From Peptococcaceae bacterium (GTDB lineage Bacteria; Bacillota; Desulfitobacteriia; Desulfitobacteriales; Syntrophobotulaceae), in the NCBI GenBank assembly GCA_012517475.1, contig JAAYUV010000115.1, positions 1 through 40,771 on the forward strand: a stretch of 40,771 nucleotides of DNA, given 5' to 3'. A program made the position numbers and the translations under genes. Positions 29,575 to 38,715 of the stretch are shown here, in pieces. The first letter of the stretch is position 1. Each line of letters starts with the position of its first letter. The notes below the pieces were generated by a model. It ran no database searches. It had not been told where the DNA came from and saw only the letters and a list, made by a program, of their open reading frames with translations.

Positions 29575-30427
29575 AAGTTCTATTCTGAAGAGCACAACCG
29601 TAGAGATAACTTCTCCAAGAATTCTGGAATCCCCGGATCTTGAGAAGGAATACAAAAAATTTGCCAAACGTCAAGGTGTTCCTCTTGAGTTTCCGGTCCT
29701 TTCAACGCCCGGGGAAGCCCAATTGGCAGAAGAATCTGCGGAAATCCAGACGGTCTCGCCGTTGGACCGAATGAAGGAAGAGTCCAATACCATATTGCTT
29801 CAGGCCAGACAACAAGCAGAACAAATTTTGGTTGATGCCAGAAATAAAGCGGAAGAAATAATCCGGACTGCACAGGAAGACAGCATGGCTTTAAGAAAGT
29901 CTGTGGAGGAAGAAGTCCAGCAAGTCATCATACCGCTTGCTCAAGCCCAAGGATATGAAAAAGGGGTTAAAGAAGCCGTAGAAGAGGCGGAAAGGCTGAG
30001 AAAACAGTCTAAAGCTTATCTGGAGATGGCACAAAATATCCTCATGGATGAACTTCATAAAGCAGATAAGGAATTAGTAAGACTTTGCCTGGTAATCAGT
30101 GAAAAAATATTGCATTCGGTTCTGGAATTTGAACCGGAGCGATTAGTGAGCATGATTCGAAACCTTACTTTGCTGCCCAGGGAAAAAGAGGGGATCAAAA
30201 TTCATCTTTCCGGCAGGGACTGGGAGTGGTATAAAATGCTTCCCCTTGAGGATAAACCCCCTTATCCGGTTATTGTGGATGAAACCTTAAAGCCTGGTGA
30301 CGCTTTTCTGGAATGTGCCGAAGGGGTTTTCGATGCCAGGATTAATTCCCAACTGGAAAAAATTGAACAACATTTATTTGAGGAGCTAGACCATGGCAGA
30401 CTGGACGGCTTTAGCAAAAAAGATTGA
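29558..30427 (+). CDS. fliH: Export ATPase regulator FliH
   Basis: This encodes 289 aa. I start at the ATG 29558 inside the fliG end (GGGG upstream), not the longer frame. Residues about 85-175 form an Ala/Glu-rich coiled coil (ILLQARQQAEQILVDARNKAEEI, EAVEEAERLRKQSKAYLEM), and the C-terminus is the FliH/VATPase-E-like domain (DELHKADKELVRLCLVISEKIL). It holds FliI inactive and brings it to the gate. The 3' end overlaps fliI by 35 bases. Confidence 0.9.
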   Translation: MKLFTKSSILKSTTVEITSPRILESPDLEKEYKKFAKRQGVPLEFPVLSTPGEAQLAEESAEIQTVSPLDRMKEESNTILLQARQQAEQILVDARNKAEEIIRTAQEDSMALRKSVEEEVQQVIIPLAQAQGYEKGVKEAVEEAERLRKQSKAYLEMAQNILMDELHKADKELVRLCLVISEKILHSVLEFEPERLVSMIRNLTLLPREKEGIKIHLSGRDWEWYKMLPLEDKPPYPVIVDETLKPGDAFLECAEGVFDARINSQLEKIEQHLFEELDHGRLDGFSKKD

Positions 30428-31706
30428 ACAGGTTGAACCTGTTTCTGCGCAAGGACTGGTTTCCAGGATTACCGGTCTTATTGTGGAGGCTGACGGCCCG
30501 AGGGTTAATGTAGGGAGGTATTGTCATATCTTATCTTCCCTTTCCGGGGCAATTCCGGCTGAAGTAGTAGGCTTCAGAGGGTCGAAAACCCTGTTGATGC
30601 CCCTTGGTGAACTGGAAGGCGTGGCTCCCGGGGACAGGGTAATTCCTCAAAAAGAGAAGCTAATGGTAAAAGTAGGACCCGATTTACTGGGGAGAATTCT
30701 GGATGGTCTTGGGCGTCCTCTGGATGGGCGATCTTTGGAAACACAAAAAGCTTATCCCCTTCACAACAGTCCTCCAAGCGCTTTGCTCAGACCGCGGATC
30801 AGAGAGCCTTTAAATGTGGGTGTGAGGGCAATCGATGGACTTTTAACCTTAGGCAGAGGACAAAGAATGGGTATCTTTGCGGGCTCCGGAGTGGGAAAAA
30901 GCACACTCCTTGGGATGATGGCACGCAATACCGAAGCTGATGTCAATGTCATTGCCTTGGTTGGGGAGAGAGGACGGGAACTTCGTGATTTCATGGAGAA
31001 AGACCTCGGACCGGAGGGAATTGCCCGTTCCGTTATTGTTGTCGCTACATCGGACCAGCCTGCTTTGGTAAGACTGAAAGCCGCATTTACTGCCACTGCA
31101 ATCGCAGAATATTTTCGTGATAATGGAAATAACGTACTTTTTATGATGGATTCCGTTACCCGTTTTGCCATGGCGCAAAGGGAAGTTGGATTAACTGTTG
31201 GAGAGCCTCCGGCTACGAGAGGATATCCCCCTTCCGTATTTGCCTTATTGCCCAAACTTTTGGAACGTGTAGGCATGTCGGAGAAAGGAAGCATCACCGG
31301 AATTTATTCGGTTTTGGTGGACGGGGACGACCATAACGAGCCGATCGCCGATGCTGTCAGGGGAATTCTGGATGGGCATGTCGTGCTGTCCAGGGACCTG
31401 GCGTCTAAGAATCATTACCCTTCTATTGATGTACTCCAATCAGTCAGCAGGGTGATGAATGATGTGGCAGATGCCCAAATATTAGCGATGGCGGGTAATA
31501 TTCGCGAACATCTGGCAGTTTATCAGGATGCCAAGGATCTGATCGATATTGGAGCCTATGTCGAGGGGAGTAATCCGAGAATCGATAACGCCATCCGGCA
31601 TATCGAAAGGATTTGGTTTTTTCTTCGGCAACATGTTAATGAGAAGTTTGATTTTGAAGAGATGATGACTGCTATGAGAAATATATTCGCGGAGGAAGAA
31701 CATTAA
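30393..31706 (+). CDS. fliI: Flagellar export ATPase FliI
   Basis: This encodes 437 aa. Walker A is FAGSGVGKST (162-171), followed by ALVGERGRELRDFMEKDLG and Walker B VLFMMDSVTRFA. The catalytic-loop region GLTVGEPPATRGYPPSVFALLPKLLER identifies a flagellar/type III ATPase, not an F1 subunit. It unloads substrates to the export gate with FliH and FliJ. Its stop overlaps the fliJ ATG as TAATG. Confidence 0.97.
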   Translation: MADWTALAKKIEQVEPVSAQGLVSRITGLIVEADGPRVNVGRYCHILSSLSGAIPAEVVGFRGSKTLLMPLGELEGVAPGDRVIPQKEKLMVKVGPDLLGRILDGLGRPLDGRSLETQKAYPLHNSPPSALLRPRIREPLNVGVRAIDGLLTLGRGQRMGIFAGSGVGKSTLLGMMARNTEADVNVIALVGERGRELRDFMEKDLGPEGIARSVIVVATSDQPALVRLKAAFTATAIAEYFRDNGNNVLFMMDSVTRFAMAQREVGLTVGEPPATRGYPPSVFALLPKLLERVGMSEKGSITGIYSVLVDGDDHNEPIADAVRGILDGHVVLSRDLASKNHYPSIDVLQSVSRVMNDVADAQILAMAGNIREHLAVYQDAKDLIDIGAYVEGSNPRIDNAIRHIERIWFFLRQHVNEKFDFEEMMTAMRNIFAEEEH

Positions 31707-32137
31707 TGGCCTTTAAATTCAGGTTGGAAACCAGCCTCCGTCTTGCAAACCAGGAGATGGATATTGCGCAGGGTCAGTTAGCTCAGGAACTGCGGGTTTT
31801 GCGAACATTCTCAGAACAAAGGGATTATCAGCTAAGTATTTTTCTCCATTCTTTGGAAGGGCAAAAAAAAGCTTGTCTCATGGAACCTCAAAACCTAAGT
31901 CTTTGGCTGAAATTTTCCCTGGAACAAAAAGAAAAACTGTCAAATTGTGAGAAACGGCTGCAGGAACAAGAGAAAATTGTTGCAAAATACAGGGAAAATC
32001 TAGTAGAATGCCGAATTAAAGTAGAGAAATTTAAAAGGCTTAAGGAAAAACAGCTTAAGCTTTATGAAATAGAAGAATTAAAAAAGGAGCAGGGCATAAT
32101 TGATGAAGTAGCCCAAAGCCGGACAGGTTGGAGATAA
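31706..32137 (+). CDS. fliJ: Export chaperone FliJ
   Basis: This encodes 143 aa, coupled to fliI. It is one long antiparallel coiled coil: FKFRLETSLRLANQEMDIAQGQLAQEL at the start and KYRENLVECRIKVEKFKRLKEKQLKLYEIEELKKEQ near the end, the part that resembles a gamma-subunit stalk. It couples FliI to FlhA. The gene normally next in this order (fliK) is missing; the next gene is flbD, 27 bases on. Confidence 0.87.
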   Translation: MAFKFRLETSLRLANQEMDIAQGQLAQELRVLRTFSEQRDYQLSIFLHSLEGQKKACLMEPQNLSLWLKFSLEQKEKLSNCEKRLQEQEKIVAKYRENLVECRIKVEKFKRLKEKQLKLYEIEELKKEQGIIDEVAQSRTGWR

Positions 32138-32164
32138 AGTTGATCCGGTAGACAGGAGGCAGTT

Positions 32165-32386
32165 ATGATCTATGTTTCGAGACTGAATAATAAAGAATTT
32201 GCCTTAAACCCCGATCTCATCGAGACCATAGAGGCCACCCCGGATACCGTTATTACCTTGACGAATGACAACAAATATATTGTCAGAGAATCAATTGAAG
32301 AAATCATATCACGGATTGCCGACTTCCGCAGACGTTGCCATCCGGACTTCAGAGGGGGAAAAAATATAGATGAAAATTCGATTTAA
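32165..32386 (+). CDS. flbD: FlbD/SwrD-family flagellar protein
   Basis: This encodes 73 aa behind ACAGGAGGCAG. The family motif is plain: MIYVSRLNNKEFALNPDLIETIEATPDTVITLTNDNKYIV, then ESIEEII. In B. subtilis the same gene (swrD) raises motor power; a general mechanism is not known. Position just before fliL is conserved, but it normally follows flgE/flgG. Its end overlaps fliL by 17 bases. Confidence 0.9.
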   Translation: MIYVSRLNNKEFALNPDLIETIEATPDTVITLTNDNKYIVRESIEEIISRIADFRRRCHPDFRGGKNIDENSI

Positions 32387-32813
32387 CAAAAAGATTTTAC
32401 TATTTGTGGGTGTTTTTGTAATTGGCGCAGGTTTGGGTGTAGGAGGAATGATCGCAAAGGAGAAATTCTTTCCTAGTGCGGATGCGAAAGTTGTTTATGT
32501 AGATAAAAAGTCGGAAACAATCGGTCCTCTTATTGAGCTCAAAGAATTTCTGGTGAACCTTGACGGCGGGGGCATGGTAAAAACAGAGATTGCTATTGAA
32601 GGGGTCAATGCGAAATCGGAAGAGAAAATTAAGGCCAAGGAAATATTCCTGCGTGATCGCATTATTTCGGTACTGAGTTCAAAGAAGATATCGGATGTTC
32701 GTTCCAGTCAAGGCCGTGAAAATATGAAAACTGAACTGGTAGCCAAATTGAATGAAGTCTGCAAAGATGAAGTGAAAGATGTCCTTTTTAAGAGTTTCAT
32801 GTATTCCCAGTAA
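32370..32813 (+). CDS. fliL: Stator-associated protein FliL
   Basis: This encodes 147 aa. One N-terminal membrane helix (about 8-28, ILLFVGVFVIGAGLGVGG) is followed by an external domain with IELKEFLVNLDGG, then EIFLRDRIISVLSSKKISDVRS. FliL surrounds the stator and supports torque. The ATG at 32370 lies within flbD, so the genes are coupled. A 68-base gap then precedes fliM. Confidence 0.93.
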   Translation: MKIRFNKKILLFVGVFVIGAGLGVGGMIAKEKFFPSADAKVVYVDKKSETIGPLIELKEFLVNLDGGGMVKTEIAIEGVNAKSEEKIKAKEIFLRDRIISVLSSKKISDVRSSQGRENMKTELVAKLNEVCKDEVKDVLFKSFMYSQ

Positions 32814-32881
32814 ACAATGCTGGGTATAGCTTGAATTCTTTTCCGGATTTGATTTGACAGCTTGTGTGAAGGAGGGATTGG

Positions 32882-33874
32882 ATGGGCGAAGTATTATCTC
32901 AGGCGGAAATAGATGCGCTGCTTCATGCTTTATCTGACGGATCAGTTGATGAAGAAACCATAAAAATGTCCACCCCTCAGAAAATCAGGGTATATGATTT
33001 TAAAAGACCGAACAAATTTTCTAAAGGGCATTTGAATTCTTTGCTCAATATTCATGAGAATTTTTGCCGGGCTCTGGCTACTTTTCTTGCCGGTAACCTG
33101 CACGCCGCGGTTGATGCCACGGTTTTATCCACGGAGCAAGTTACTTATGATGAATTTACACGTTCCTTGCCTTATCCGACAATCCTGGGAATTTTCGGTA
33201 TGTCTCCTTTGGAAGGAAGTGCCCTTATCGAATTAAGTCCTTCCCTTGCTTTCATTATGGTGGATCGTTTGCTGGGGGGTCAGGGGCTGGAACAAGTAAA
33301 GAAAAGGGATCTAACCGAAATTGAAAGGAAGATCATCGCCAGCAGGCTGGCCAGGATAGTACAGATCTTTGGAGAAGCCTGGATAGAAATCTTTGATGTA
33401 CACCCACAATTACTGGATATGGAGACAAATTCCCAGTTTACACAAATTGTGGCTCCTAATGAGATGGTTGTTGTCATCACCATGGAGGTCAAAATTGCAG
33501 AATCAAAGGGTATGATTAATATCTGTCTTCCCTATATCGTGATGAAACCAATCCTTGATAAATTAAATAACCTGCTGCTTTTTTCTTCAGGGGGAAAAGT
33601 GATCTCCCAGGAGGAAAGGCAGCTTATCCGGGAAAAAATTGAATGGGCAAAAGTTCCGATGAAAGTTTTTATGGGAAGAACACTGATTACGGTTCAGGAT
33701 CTTTTGCACCTGGAACGAGGGGACGTAATCCCCCTCAATCAAGGGATAAAAGAACCATTATCCGTTTATGTGGGGGAATTCATGAAATTTAAAGGGGTTC
33801 CTGGTTTGTATGGAAACAAGATGGCGGTACAAATTACAGAAGTAATAACCAAAGGAGGGGATAATGATGGGTAA
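32882..33874 (+). CDS. fliM: Motor switch protein FliM
   Basis: This encodes 330 aa behind GGAGGG. The N-terminal VLSQAEIDALLHAL (4-17) binds phosphorylated CheY. The centre (YDFKRPNKFSKGHLNSLLNIHENFC) is a CheC-like domain and the last 85 residues are a SpoA/FliN domain (VFMGRTLITVQDLLHLERGDVIPLNQ). It transmits CheY-P binding to FliG. Its end overlaps fliY by 11 bases. Confidence 0.97.
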   Translation: MGEVLSQAEIDALLHALSDGSVDEETIKMSTPQKIRVYDFKRPNKFSKGHLNSLLNIHENFCRALATFLAGNLHAAVDATVLSTEQVTYDEFTRSLPYPTILGIFGMSPLEGSALIELSPSLAFIMVDRLLGGQGLEQVKKRDLTEIERKIIASRLARIVQIFGEAWIEIFDVHPQLLDMETNSQFTQIVAPNEMVVVITMEVKIAESKGMINICLPYIVMKPILDKLNNLLLFSSGGKVISQEERQLIREKIEWAKVPMKVFMGRTLITVQDLLHLERGDVIPLNQGIKEPLSVYVGEFMKFKGVPGLYGNKMAVQITEVITKGGDNDG

Positions 33875-35057
33875 CGGAATGCTGTCACAGGAAGAAATTG
33901 ATGCTTTGTTATCCGGGTCCATGGATTCAGATCTTTCTGAAGATAACGGTTCTTCTTCTCTGGAGCAGCAGGTTGCAATCAGTGACATAGAAAAAGATGC
34001 CATGGGGGAGATTGCGAATATTTCCATGGGGACTGCGGCTACCACTTTGTCCCAGCTTGTTGGGAAAAGAGTAGAGATTACAACGCCAAGGGTGGATGTA
34101 ACAACCGCGCAAAAAATATTTGAAGAATATCCTGTGCCTCATGTACTGATTGATGTCAGATATAAAAAGGGGATTGAAGGTTCCAACATGTTGGTTCTAT
34201 CCCGTGAAGACGGATCGATCATTGTGGATTTGATGATGGGAGGATTGGGCGTAAACCCAACCAATAATCTTTCAGATCTGCAAATCAGCGGGATTTCAGA
34301 AGCAATGAATCAAATGATGGGATCAGCTGCTACTTCTATGTCTACAATGTTCAATTCCGTGGTGGATATTACCCCTCCCCGGGTAATCGTAAGCGAGGCC
34401 GGAGATGAAGCATCTCATTTATTAAAGAATTTAAATGTAAATGAACCGCTTGTCAGAATTTCTTTCCGACTCATTATCGAAGAGATTATTGACAGTGTAC
34501 TCATTCAAGTGCTGCCGCTTCAGGTAGCGAAGGGCATGGCTTCCAAGCTGATCGCGGAAATGAGCGTACACAGCTCCCCGGAAGCAGCACAAAAAAACCC
34601 ACCCGCGAGACCGGCGGAAAAGCCCGTTCAACATCATGCTCCGCCTCCGCCGCCTGAAATGAACTGGCAGCCCCCAATGGATATCTCTATGCCTCCTATA
34701 ACCAATCAAGGAAGCAGTTTCCATAATAAAGGGCAGCCGACATTCGTTCAGCCTGCACAGTTTGCCCCGCTTTCACCGGGAGGAGGACCGAGTCTTCCCA
34801 ATAATTTAGGATTGATTTATGACGTTCCCCTACAGGTCAGTGTCGAACTTGGCAAAGCGAGCAAAACCATTAAAGAAATTCTTGAGCTGGGGCCTGGTTC
34901 AGTTGTGGAGCTTGACCGGTTAGCAGGAGAACCTGTGGACATGATCGTAAATGGAAAGCTTATTGCCAAGTGTGAGGTGGTCGTAATTAACGAAACTTTT
35001 GGAATCCGCATCACAGAAATTATTAATCCCAATGACAGAATAGATACATTAAACTAG
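33864..35057 (+). CDS. fliY: Motor switch phosphatase FliY
   Basis: This encodes 397 aa behind AAAGGAGGGG. It is a three-part protein: a FliM-like CheY-P-binding peptide MLSQEEIDALLSGSM (6-20); a CheC-type phosphatase domain with both active centres, D45-x3-E49-x2-N52 (DAMGEIAN) and S142-x3-E146-x2-N149; and a C-terminal FliN/SpoA domain (VPLQVSVELGKASKTIKEIL). A proline-rich linker (about 245-300) joins the last two. It replaces FliN in the C ring and dephosphorylates CheY-P, so no separate CheC or CheZ is needed here. Two consecutive ATGs (33864, 33867) begin it. Confidence 0.96.
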   Translation: MMGNGMLSQEEIDALLSGSMDSDLSEDNGSSSLEQQVAISDIEKDAMGEIANISMGTAATTLSQLVGKRVEITTPRVDVTTAQKIFEEYPVPHVLIDVRYKKGIEGSNMLVLSREDGSIIVDLMMGGLGVNPTNNLSDLQISGISEAMNQMMGSAATSMSTMFNSVVDITPPRVIVSEAGDEASHLLKNLNVNEPLVRISFRLIIEEIIDSVLIQVLPLQVAKGMASKLIAEMSVHSSPEAAQKNPPARPAEKPVQHHAPPPPPEMNWQPPMDISMPPITNQGSSFHNKGQPTFVQPAQFAPLSPGGGPSLPNNLGLIYDVPLQVSVELGKASKTIKEILELGPGSVVELDRLAGEPVDMIVNGKLIAKCEVVVINETFGIRITEIINPNDRIDTLN

Positions 35058-35077
35058 TTTTTAAGGAGGAAGAACAA

Positions 35078-35440
35078 GTGGGTTACACAGTTATGCTGGT
35101 TGATGATGCTGCATTTATGAGAATGATGCTGAAAGACATTCTGTCTAACAATGGCTATCAGATCATTGGTGAGGCTGAAAATGGAGCGGTTGCAGTAGAA
35201 AAGTATTCTGACCTAAAACCCGATATTACCATCATGGACATTACCATGCCTGAAATGGACGGACTTCAAGCGGTGAAAGAGATTCGGTCCAAGGATCCTC
35301 AAGCCAAGGTTATTATGTGCAGTGCAATGGGACAACAGGCTATGGTTATTGAAGCAATTCAGTCGGGAGCAAAGGATTTTGTTGTCAAGCCATTTCAAGC
35401 AGAAAGGGTTTTAGAAGCCGTTTCGAAGGCTCTGAAATAG
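35078..35440 (+). CDS. cheY: Chemotaxis response regulator CheY
   Basis: This encodes 120 aa from a GTG at 35078 behind AAGGAGGAAG. The receiver residues are D9/D10 (LVDDAAFMR), phosphoacceptor D54 (TIMDITMPEMDG), S82 (CSAMGQQ) and K104 (VVKPF). It has no output domain, so it is the diffusible switch signal made by CheA and removed by FliY. Position after fliY is the standard Firmicute order. Confidence 0.97.
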   Translation: MGYTVMLVDDAAFMRMMLKDILSNNGYQIIGEAENGAVAVEKYSDLKPDITIMDITMPEMDGLQAVKEIRSKDPQAKVIMCSAMGQQAMVIEAIQSGAKDFVVKPFQAERVLEAVSKALK

Positions 35441-35445
35441 CTGTT

Positions 35446-35922
35446 ATGCCAACCATGCCAAACGGGATAGAAAATCAACCGTATAATCCTTCCATTACTA
35501 CACCTGCAGCAGCAGAGCCTTTCTCTTGGGCTGGTTTGATAGGAACCGTCTTTGTTTTTTTGATCATTCTGATGGTGTCTCTATGGATGATCAAAAGGCT
35601 CAATAAGTATTCTGTTCGAAATATGCAGTCTCCTTGGGCCAGGGTTCTTGACCGTCAGGTTCTTAACGGGCAGCAGGTATTGTATCTCGTTGAGATTGCG
35701 GGGCGGATGCAGGTACTTGGAGGAACTGACCATCATATTACGAAAGTATCAGAAATCAATGATCCTGATGTGGTTGCCGAAATTCTTGAAGAGATCGCCA
35801 ATCGACCGGAAGAGCAGATGGATAAATTGATGACCGGGATATGGAAAAAGCTGAGGCGAAAACCGAAAAATGATGTTTTTTCTGCTGAACTTGAGCGTTT
35901 GCTTGAGGAGGTAAAACGATGA
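35446..35922 (+). CDS. fliO: Flagellar export protein FliO/FliZ
   Basis: This encodes 158 aa from an ATG at 35446, 5 bases after cheY, with no clear ribosome site; a second ATG lies at 35455. After a polar lead, one membrane helix (about 30-50, GLIGTVFVFLIILMVSLWMIK) is followed by a cytoplasmic domain (WARVLDRQVLNGQQVLYLVEIAGRMQVLGG), typical of FliO. It helps assemble FliP. The final codons overlap fliP as ATGA and contain its GAGGAGG ribosome site. Confidence 0.85.
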   Translation: MPTMPNGIENQPYNPSITTPAAAEPFSWAGLIGTVFVFLIILMVSLWMIKRLNKYSVRNMQSPWARVLDRQVLNGQQVLYLVEIAGRMQVLGGTDHHITKVSEINDPDVVAEILEEIANRPEEQMDKLMTGIWKKLRRKPKNDVFSAELERLLEEVKR

Positions 35923-36569
35923 ACATGACGCTTGAACTGGGTCAAACCGGTTCTGCAGTACAACTTTTTTTGCTGATTTCGGTTCTTTCTTTAGCCCCTG
36001 CTATTTTGGTTTTAATGACTTCTTTTACAAGAATTGTCGTTGTGCTTTCTTTTGTTCGCAATGCGCTCGGTACACAGCAATTACCCCCGACGCAAGTCAT
36101 CATCGGACTTTCTTTATTTTTAACCTTTTTTGTCATGATGCCGACTTTTTCAGAACTAAACACCTCCGCACTTCAGCCGTATTTAAAAAGTGAAATCACC
36201 AAGGAACAGGCACTGAATAATGCCGAACAGCCTTTAAGAACCTTTATGTTTAAGCAAACCCGGGAAAAAGACCTCGAACTGTTCGTTAGTTTATCTCAGA
36301 GAGAAAGGCCGCAAACCTATGGGGATATCCCTACGTACGTATTGATTCCCGCTTTTGTAATCAGTGAATTAAAAACGGCATTTCAAATGGGGTTTGCTAT
36401 ATTTATTCCGTTTATGATTATCGATATGATTGTAGCGAGTACCCTCATGTCCATGGGAATGATGATGCTGCCGCCAATGATGATTTCCCTGCCGTTTAAA
36501 ATATTGCTTTTTATTCTGGTAGATGGGTGGCATTTAGTTGTACAATCTCTTGTTGCAAGTTTTAAATAA
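35919..36569 (+). CDS. fliP: Export gate protein FliP
   Basis: This encodes 216 aa. Family motifs are RIVVVLSFVRNALGTQQLPP (about 38-57), the IPTYVLIPAFVISELKTAFQMGF block and the DMIVASTLMSMGMMMLPPMMISLPFKI end. FliP is the main ring of the export gate. FliP often carries a cleaved signal sequence and is about 240-250 aa; this one starts at MNMTLELG with no such extension, so the precursor is short. The ATG lies inside the end of fliO. Confidence 0.95.
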   Translation: MNMTLELGQTGSAVQLFLLISVLSLAPAILVLMTSFTRIVVVLSFVRNALGTQQLPPTQVIIGLSLFLTFFVMMPTFSELNTSALQPYLKSEITKEQALNNAEQPLRTFMFKQTREKDLELFVSLSQRERPQTYGDIPTYVLIPAFVISELKTAFQMGFAIFIPFMIIDMIVASTLMSMGMMMLPPMMISLPFKILLFILVDGWHLVVQSLVASFK

Positions 36570-36593
36570 GCGGGATGAGCTAGGGGTAATGCC

Positions 36594-36866
36594 ATGACAC
36601 AAACCCAAATTCTCAATATAGCCAAAGAAGCGATTGGGACTGCGATTATTGTTGGAGGCCCTATCCTGCTGATTAGTCTTTTAGTGGGACTTATCGTAAG
36701 TATTTTTCAAGCCATGACCCAGATACAGGAACAAACGCTGTCATTTATTCCAAAATTGCTTTGTATCGCTATCATTCTTCTATTGCTTGGTCCCTGGATG
36801 CTCAATGTGATGACAGCCTATACATCCAATCTGTTTACCCAACTCGTAAATTTTGCGCGGTACTAA
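36594..36866 (+). CDS. fliQ: Export gate protein FliQ
   Basis: This encodes 90 aa. Two membrane helices (about 15-38, GTAIIVGGPILLISLLVGLIV, and 52-75, LLCIAIILLLLGPWML) are joined by the conserved IFQAMTQIQEQTLSFIPK. FliQ packs around the FliP-FliR ring. GATGAGCTAGGGG precedes it. The fliR start follows 14 bases after its stop. Confidence 0.96.
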   Translation: MTQTQILNIAKEAIGTAIIVGGPILLISLLVGLIVSIFQAMTQIQEQTLSFIPKLLCIAIILLLLGPWMLNVMTAYTSNLFTQLVNFARY

Positions 36867-36880
36867 ACGGAGGAAGAGTT

Positions 36881-37660
36881 TTGAGTTTATCAGATCTGTT
36901 GCAATGGAATCTTTCTTTGTTTATACTTATTTTTTCACGCTGGTCAGGGATGGTCATGATTGCCCCCGTTTTTGGGGCAAGGGGAGTTCCCGGGATGGTA
37001 AAGTTAGGCTTGGCGGCCAGCTTGTCCCTTGTACTCTTTCCCTTAGTATTGGCGAAACAGCCGGCCATTCCTAATGAGTTGTTTCCTTATATCGCCATTA
37101 TTGTGAAAGAGATTTTAATTGGACTTGCGTTAGGTTTTGTGATGAATTTGGTAACTGCCATTATGCAGGGTGCAGGGCAGCTGATTGATTTTCAGATAGG
37201 ATTTTTGATGGGAAACACCATTGATCCCATCAATGGGATGCAGAGCCCCATGACTGGAAGTTTTTTGATGGTTTTAACCACGATGTTACTCCTGGCGACA
37301 AATGCTCATCACTATATCATCGCTGCAATGGCCAGGAGTTATGATTTTTTACCGATTAATCCTTCGGGGATTACCCATGGAGCAGCCTTTTATATCGAAA
37401 TTACGGCCCGTGTCATTGTTCTCTCTCTGCAGATTGCCATGCCTGTTTTCGGGGCCTTGTTCCTTGCCGACGTAGGGGTGGGACTTTTATCAAAAACAGT
37501 TCCGCAGCTTAATATGTTTTCAGTAATTTTTCCTGTGAAAATTATCTTTGGGATCGCCCTTCTCTTTCTCATGATACCTTTTTTCGGAGAATCCGTTTCC
37601 CGGATTTTTGATACATCCATGCAGTGGATCTTTGAACTCCTAAGGGGGTGGAAGTCATAG
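36881..37660 (+). CDS. fliR: Export gate protein FliR
   Basis: This encodes 259 aa. I use the TTG at 36881, which has CGGAGGAAG 5 bases upstream and gives the usual length; a longer frame from 36761 runs through fliQ and is not real. Motifs are SGMVMIAPVFGARGVPGMVKLGL, KEILIGLALGFVMN, and GAGQLIDFQIGFLMG, with several membrane helices. FliR closes the gate ring. It overlaps flhB by 13 bases. Confidence 0.94.
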   Translation: MSLSDLLQWNLSLFILIFSRWSGMVMIAPVFGARGVPGMVKLGLAASLSLVLFPLVLAKQPAIPNELFPYIAIIVKEILIGLALGFVMNLVTAIMQGAGQLIDFQIGFLMGNTIDPINGMQSPMTGSFLMVLTTMLLLATNAHHYIIAAMARSYDFLPINPSGITHGAAFYIEITARVIVLSLQIAMPVFGALFLADVGVGLLSKTVPQLNMFSVIFPVKIIFGIALLFLMIPFFGESVSRIFDTSMQWIFELLRGWKS

Positions 37661-38715
37661 CGGAAAAAAGGTTCCCGGCAACTCCCAAACGAAGGCAGGA
37701 AGCAAGGAAAAAAGGCCAGGTGCTAAAGAGTCAGGAACTGACTTCAGCGGTTATGCTTCTGGCGCTTGTTGGATTAATGAAGTTTTGGCTTCCCGGTGCT
37801 TTTAACCGGATAGCCGATCTTTTTCGATATCTGACCAATCTTTCCGTGGAATGGAGTATCCGTACTGTATGGAATGTTTCCCTGACTGTTTCCTGGCAGT
37901 GTTTGCTGATATTGGGGCCAATTTTTCTGGCTTCTATGGTGGTCGCTGTCGTCATTAATTTCTTGCAGGTAGGGTCCCTTTTCACGATTGAAACGATTAA
38001 ACCTCAGTTTTCGAGACTTAATCCCATAGAAGGCGTCAAAAGAATGTTCGGGGTTAAGGCCTTGGTCCAACTGGTCAAATCGTTGCTGAAAGTGGTCATC
38101 ATCGGGTATTACTTATATGACGTAATCCAAAAAAATATGGGTATATTTCCGGCCCTTCAGGGAGTAAGCGTCCCTCAATCCGTTGTCCTCTTAGGAAACA
38201 TTTTGTTTGAATTAGCCTGGAAGATTGCTTTGGCTTTTTTGGTTCTTGCCATTGCCGACTTTCTCTATCAGTGGTGGGAATATGAGAAAAACCTGCGAAT
38301 GTCCCATGATGAAATCAAAGAGGAATATAAACAAACCGAAGGAGACCCTCAACTAAAGGCTCAAATTAAAAAAAGACAGAGAATGATGGCAATGCGCAGA
38401 ATGATGGAAGACCTTAAACAGGCTGATGTGGTTGTGACAAACCCCACCCATTATGCAGTTGCGTTAAAATATGACCCCTCCAAACACCCTGCTCCTTATG
38501 TGGTTGCCAAGGGACAAGATGAAATAGCACGAAGGATAAGGGCTTTAGCCGAGGAAAACAATATCATGATTATGGAAAATAAACCGCTGGCGCGTGCTCT
38601 TCATGCTCAAGTAGATCTTGGGCAGGTAGTTCCGGCGGATTTATATAAAGCCGTAGCAGAAGTTTTGGCATTGGTCTACAAGCTGAATAAACGAAAAAAA
38701 TATTATTCGGCGTAA
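37648..38715 (+). CDS. flhB: Export switch protein FlhB
   Basis: This encodes 355 aa from a GTG at 37648 within the fliR end. The N-terminal cytosolic peptide (EKRFPATPKRRQEARKKGQVLKS) precedes four membrane helices. The C-terminal domain contains the self-cleavage site NPTH (265-268), in VVTNPTHYAVALKY. After hook completion, cleaved FlhB switches export from hook to filament substrates, a decision normally fed by FliK, whose gene is absent from this window. Length is normal. Confidence 0.97.
   Translation: MEVIAEKRFPATPKRRQEARKKGQVLKSQELTSAVMLLALVGLMKFWLPGAFNRIADLFRYLTNLSVEWSIRTVWNVSLTVSWQCLLILGPIFLASMVVAVVINFLQVGSLFTIETIKPQFSRLNPIEGVKRMFGVKALVQLVKSLLKVVIIGYYLYDVIQKNMGIFPALQGVSVPQSVVLLGNILFELAWKIALAFLVLAIADFLYQWWEYEKNLRMSHDEIKEEYKQTEGDPQLKAQIKKRQRMMAMRRMMEDLKQADVVVTNPTHYAVALKYDPSKHPAPYVVAKGQDEIARRIRALAEENNIMIMENKPLARALHAQVDLGQVVPADLYKAVAEVLALVYKLNKRKKYYSA

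Noticed and set aside
30761-31297. 178-aa minus-strand frame opposite fliI
   Set aside because: Long because fliI is GC-rich at third positions; shows no family motif and would be antisense to an essential gene.
33054-33236. 60-aa plus-strand frame inside fliM
   Set aside because: Internal alternate frame within a well-conserved gene, no ribosome site.
36761-36880. N-terminal 40-residue extension of FliR running through fliQ
   Set aside because: It is out of frame with fliQ, has no ribosome site and lacks FliR features; the TTG at 36881 has CGGAGGAAG and gives normal length.
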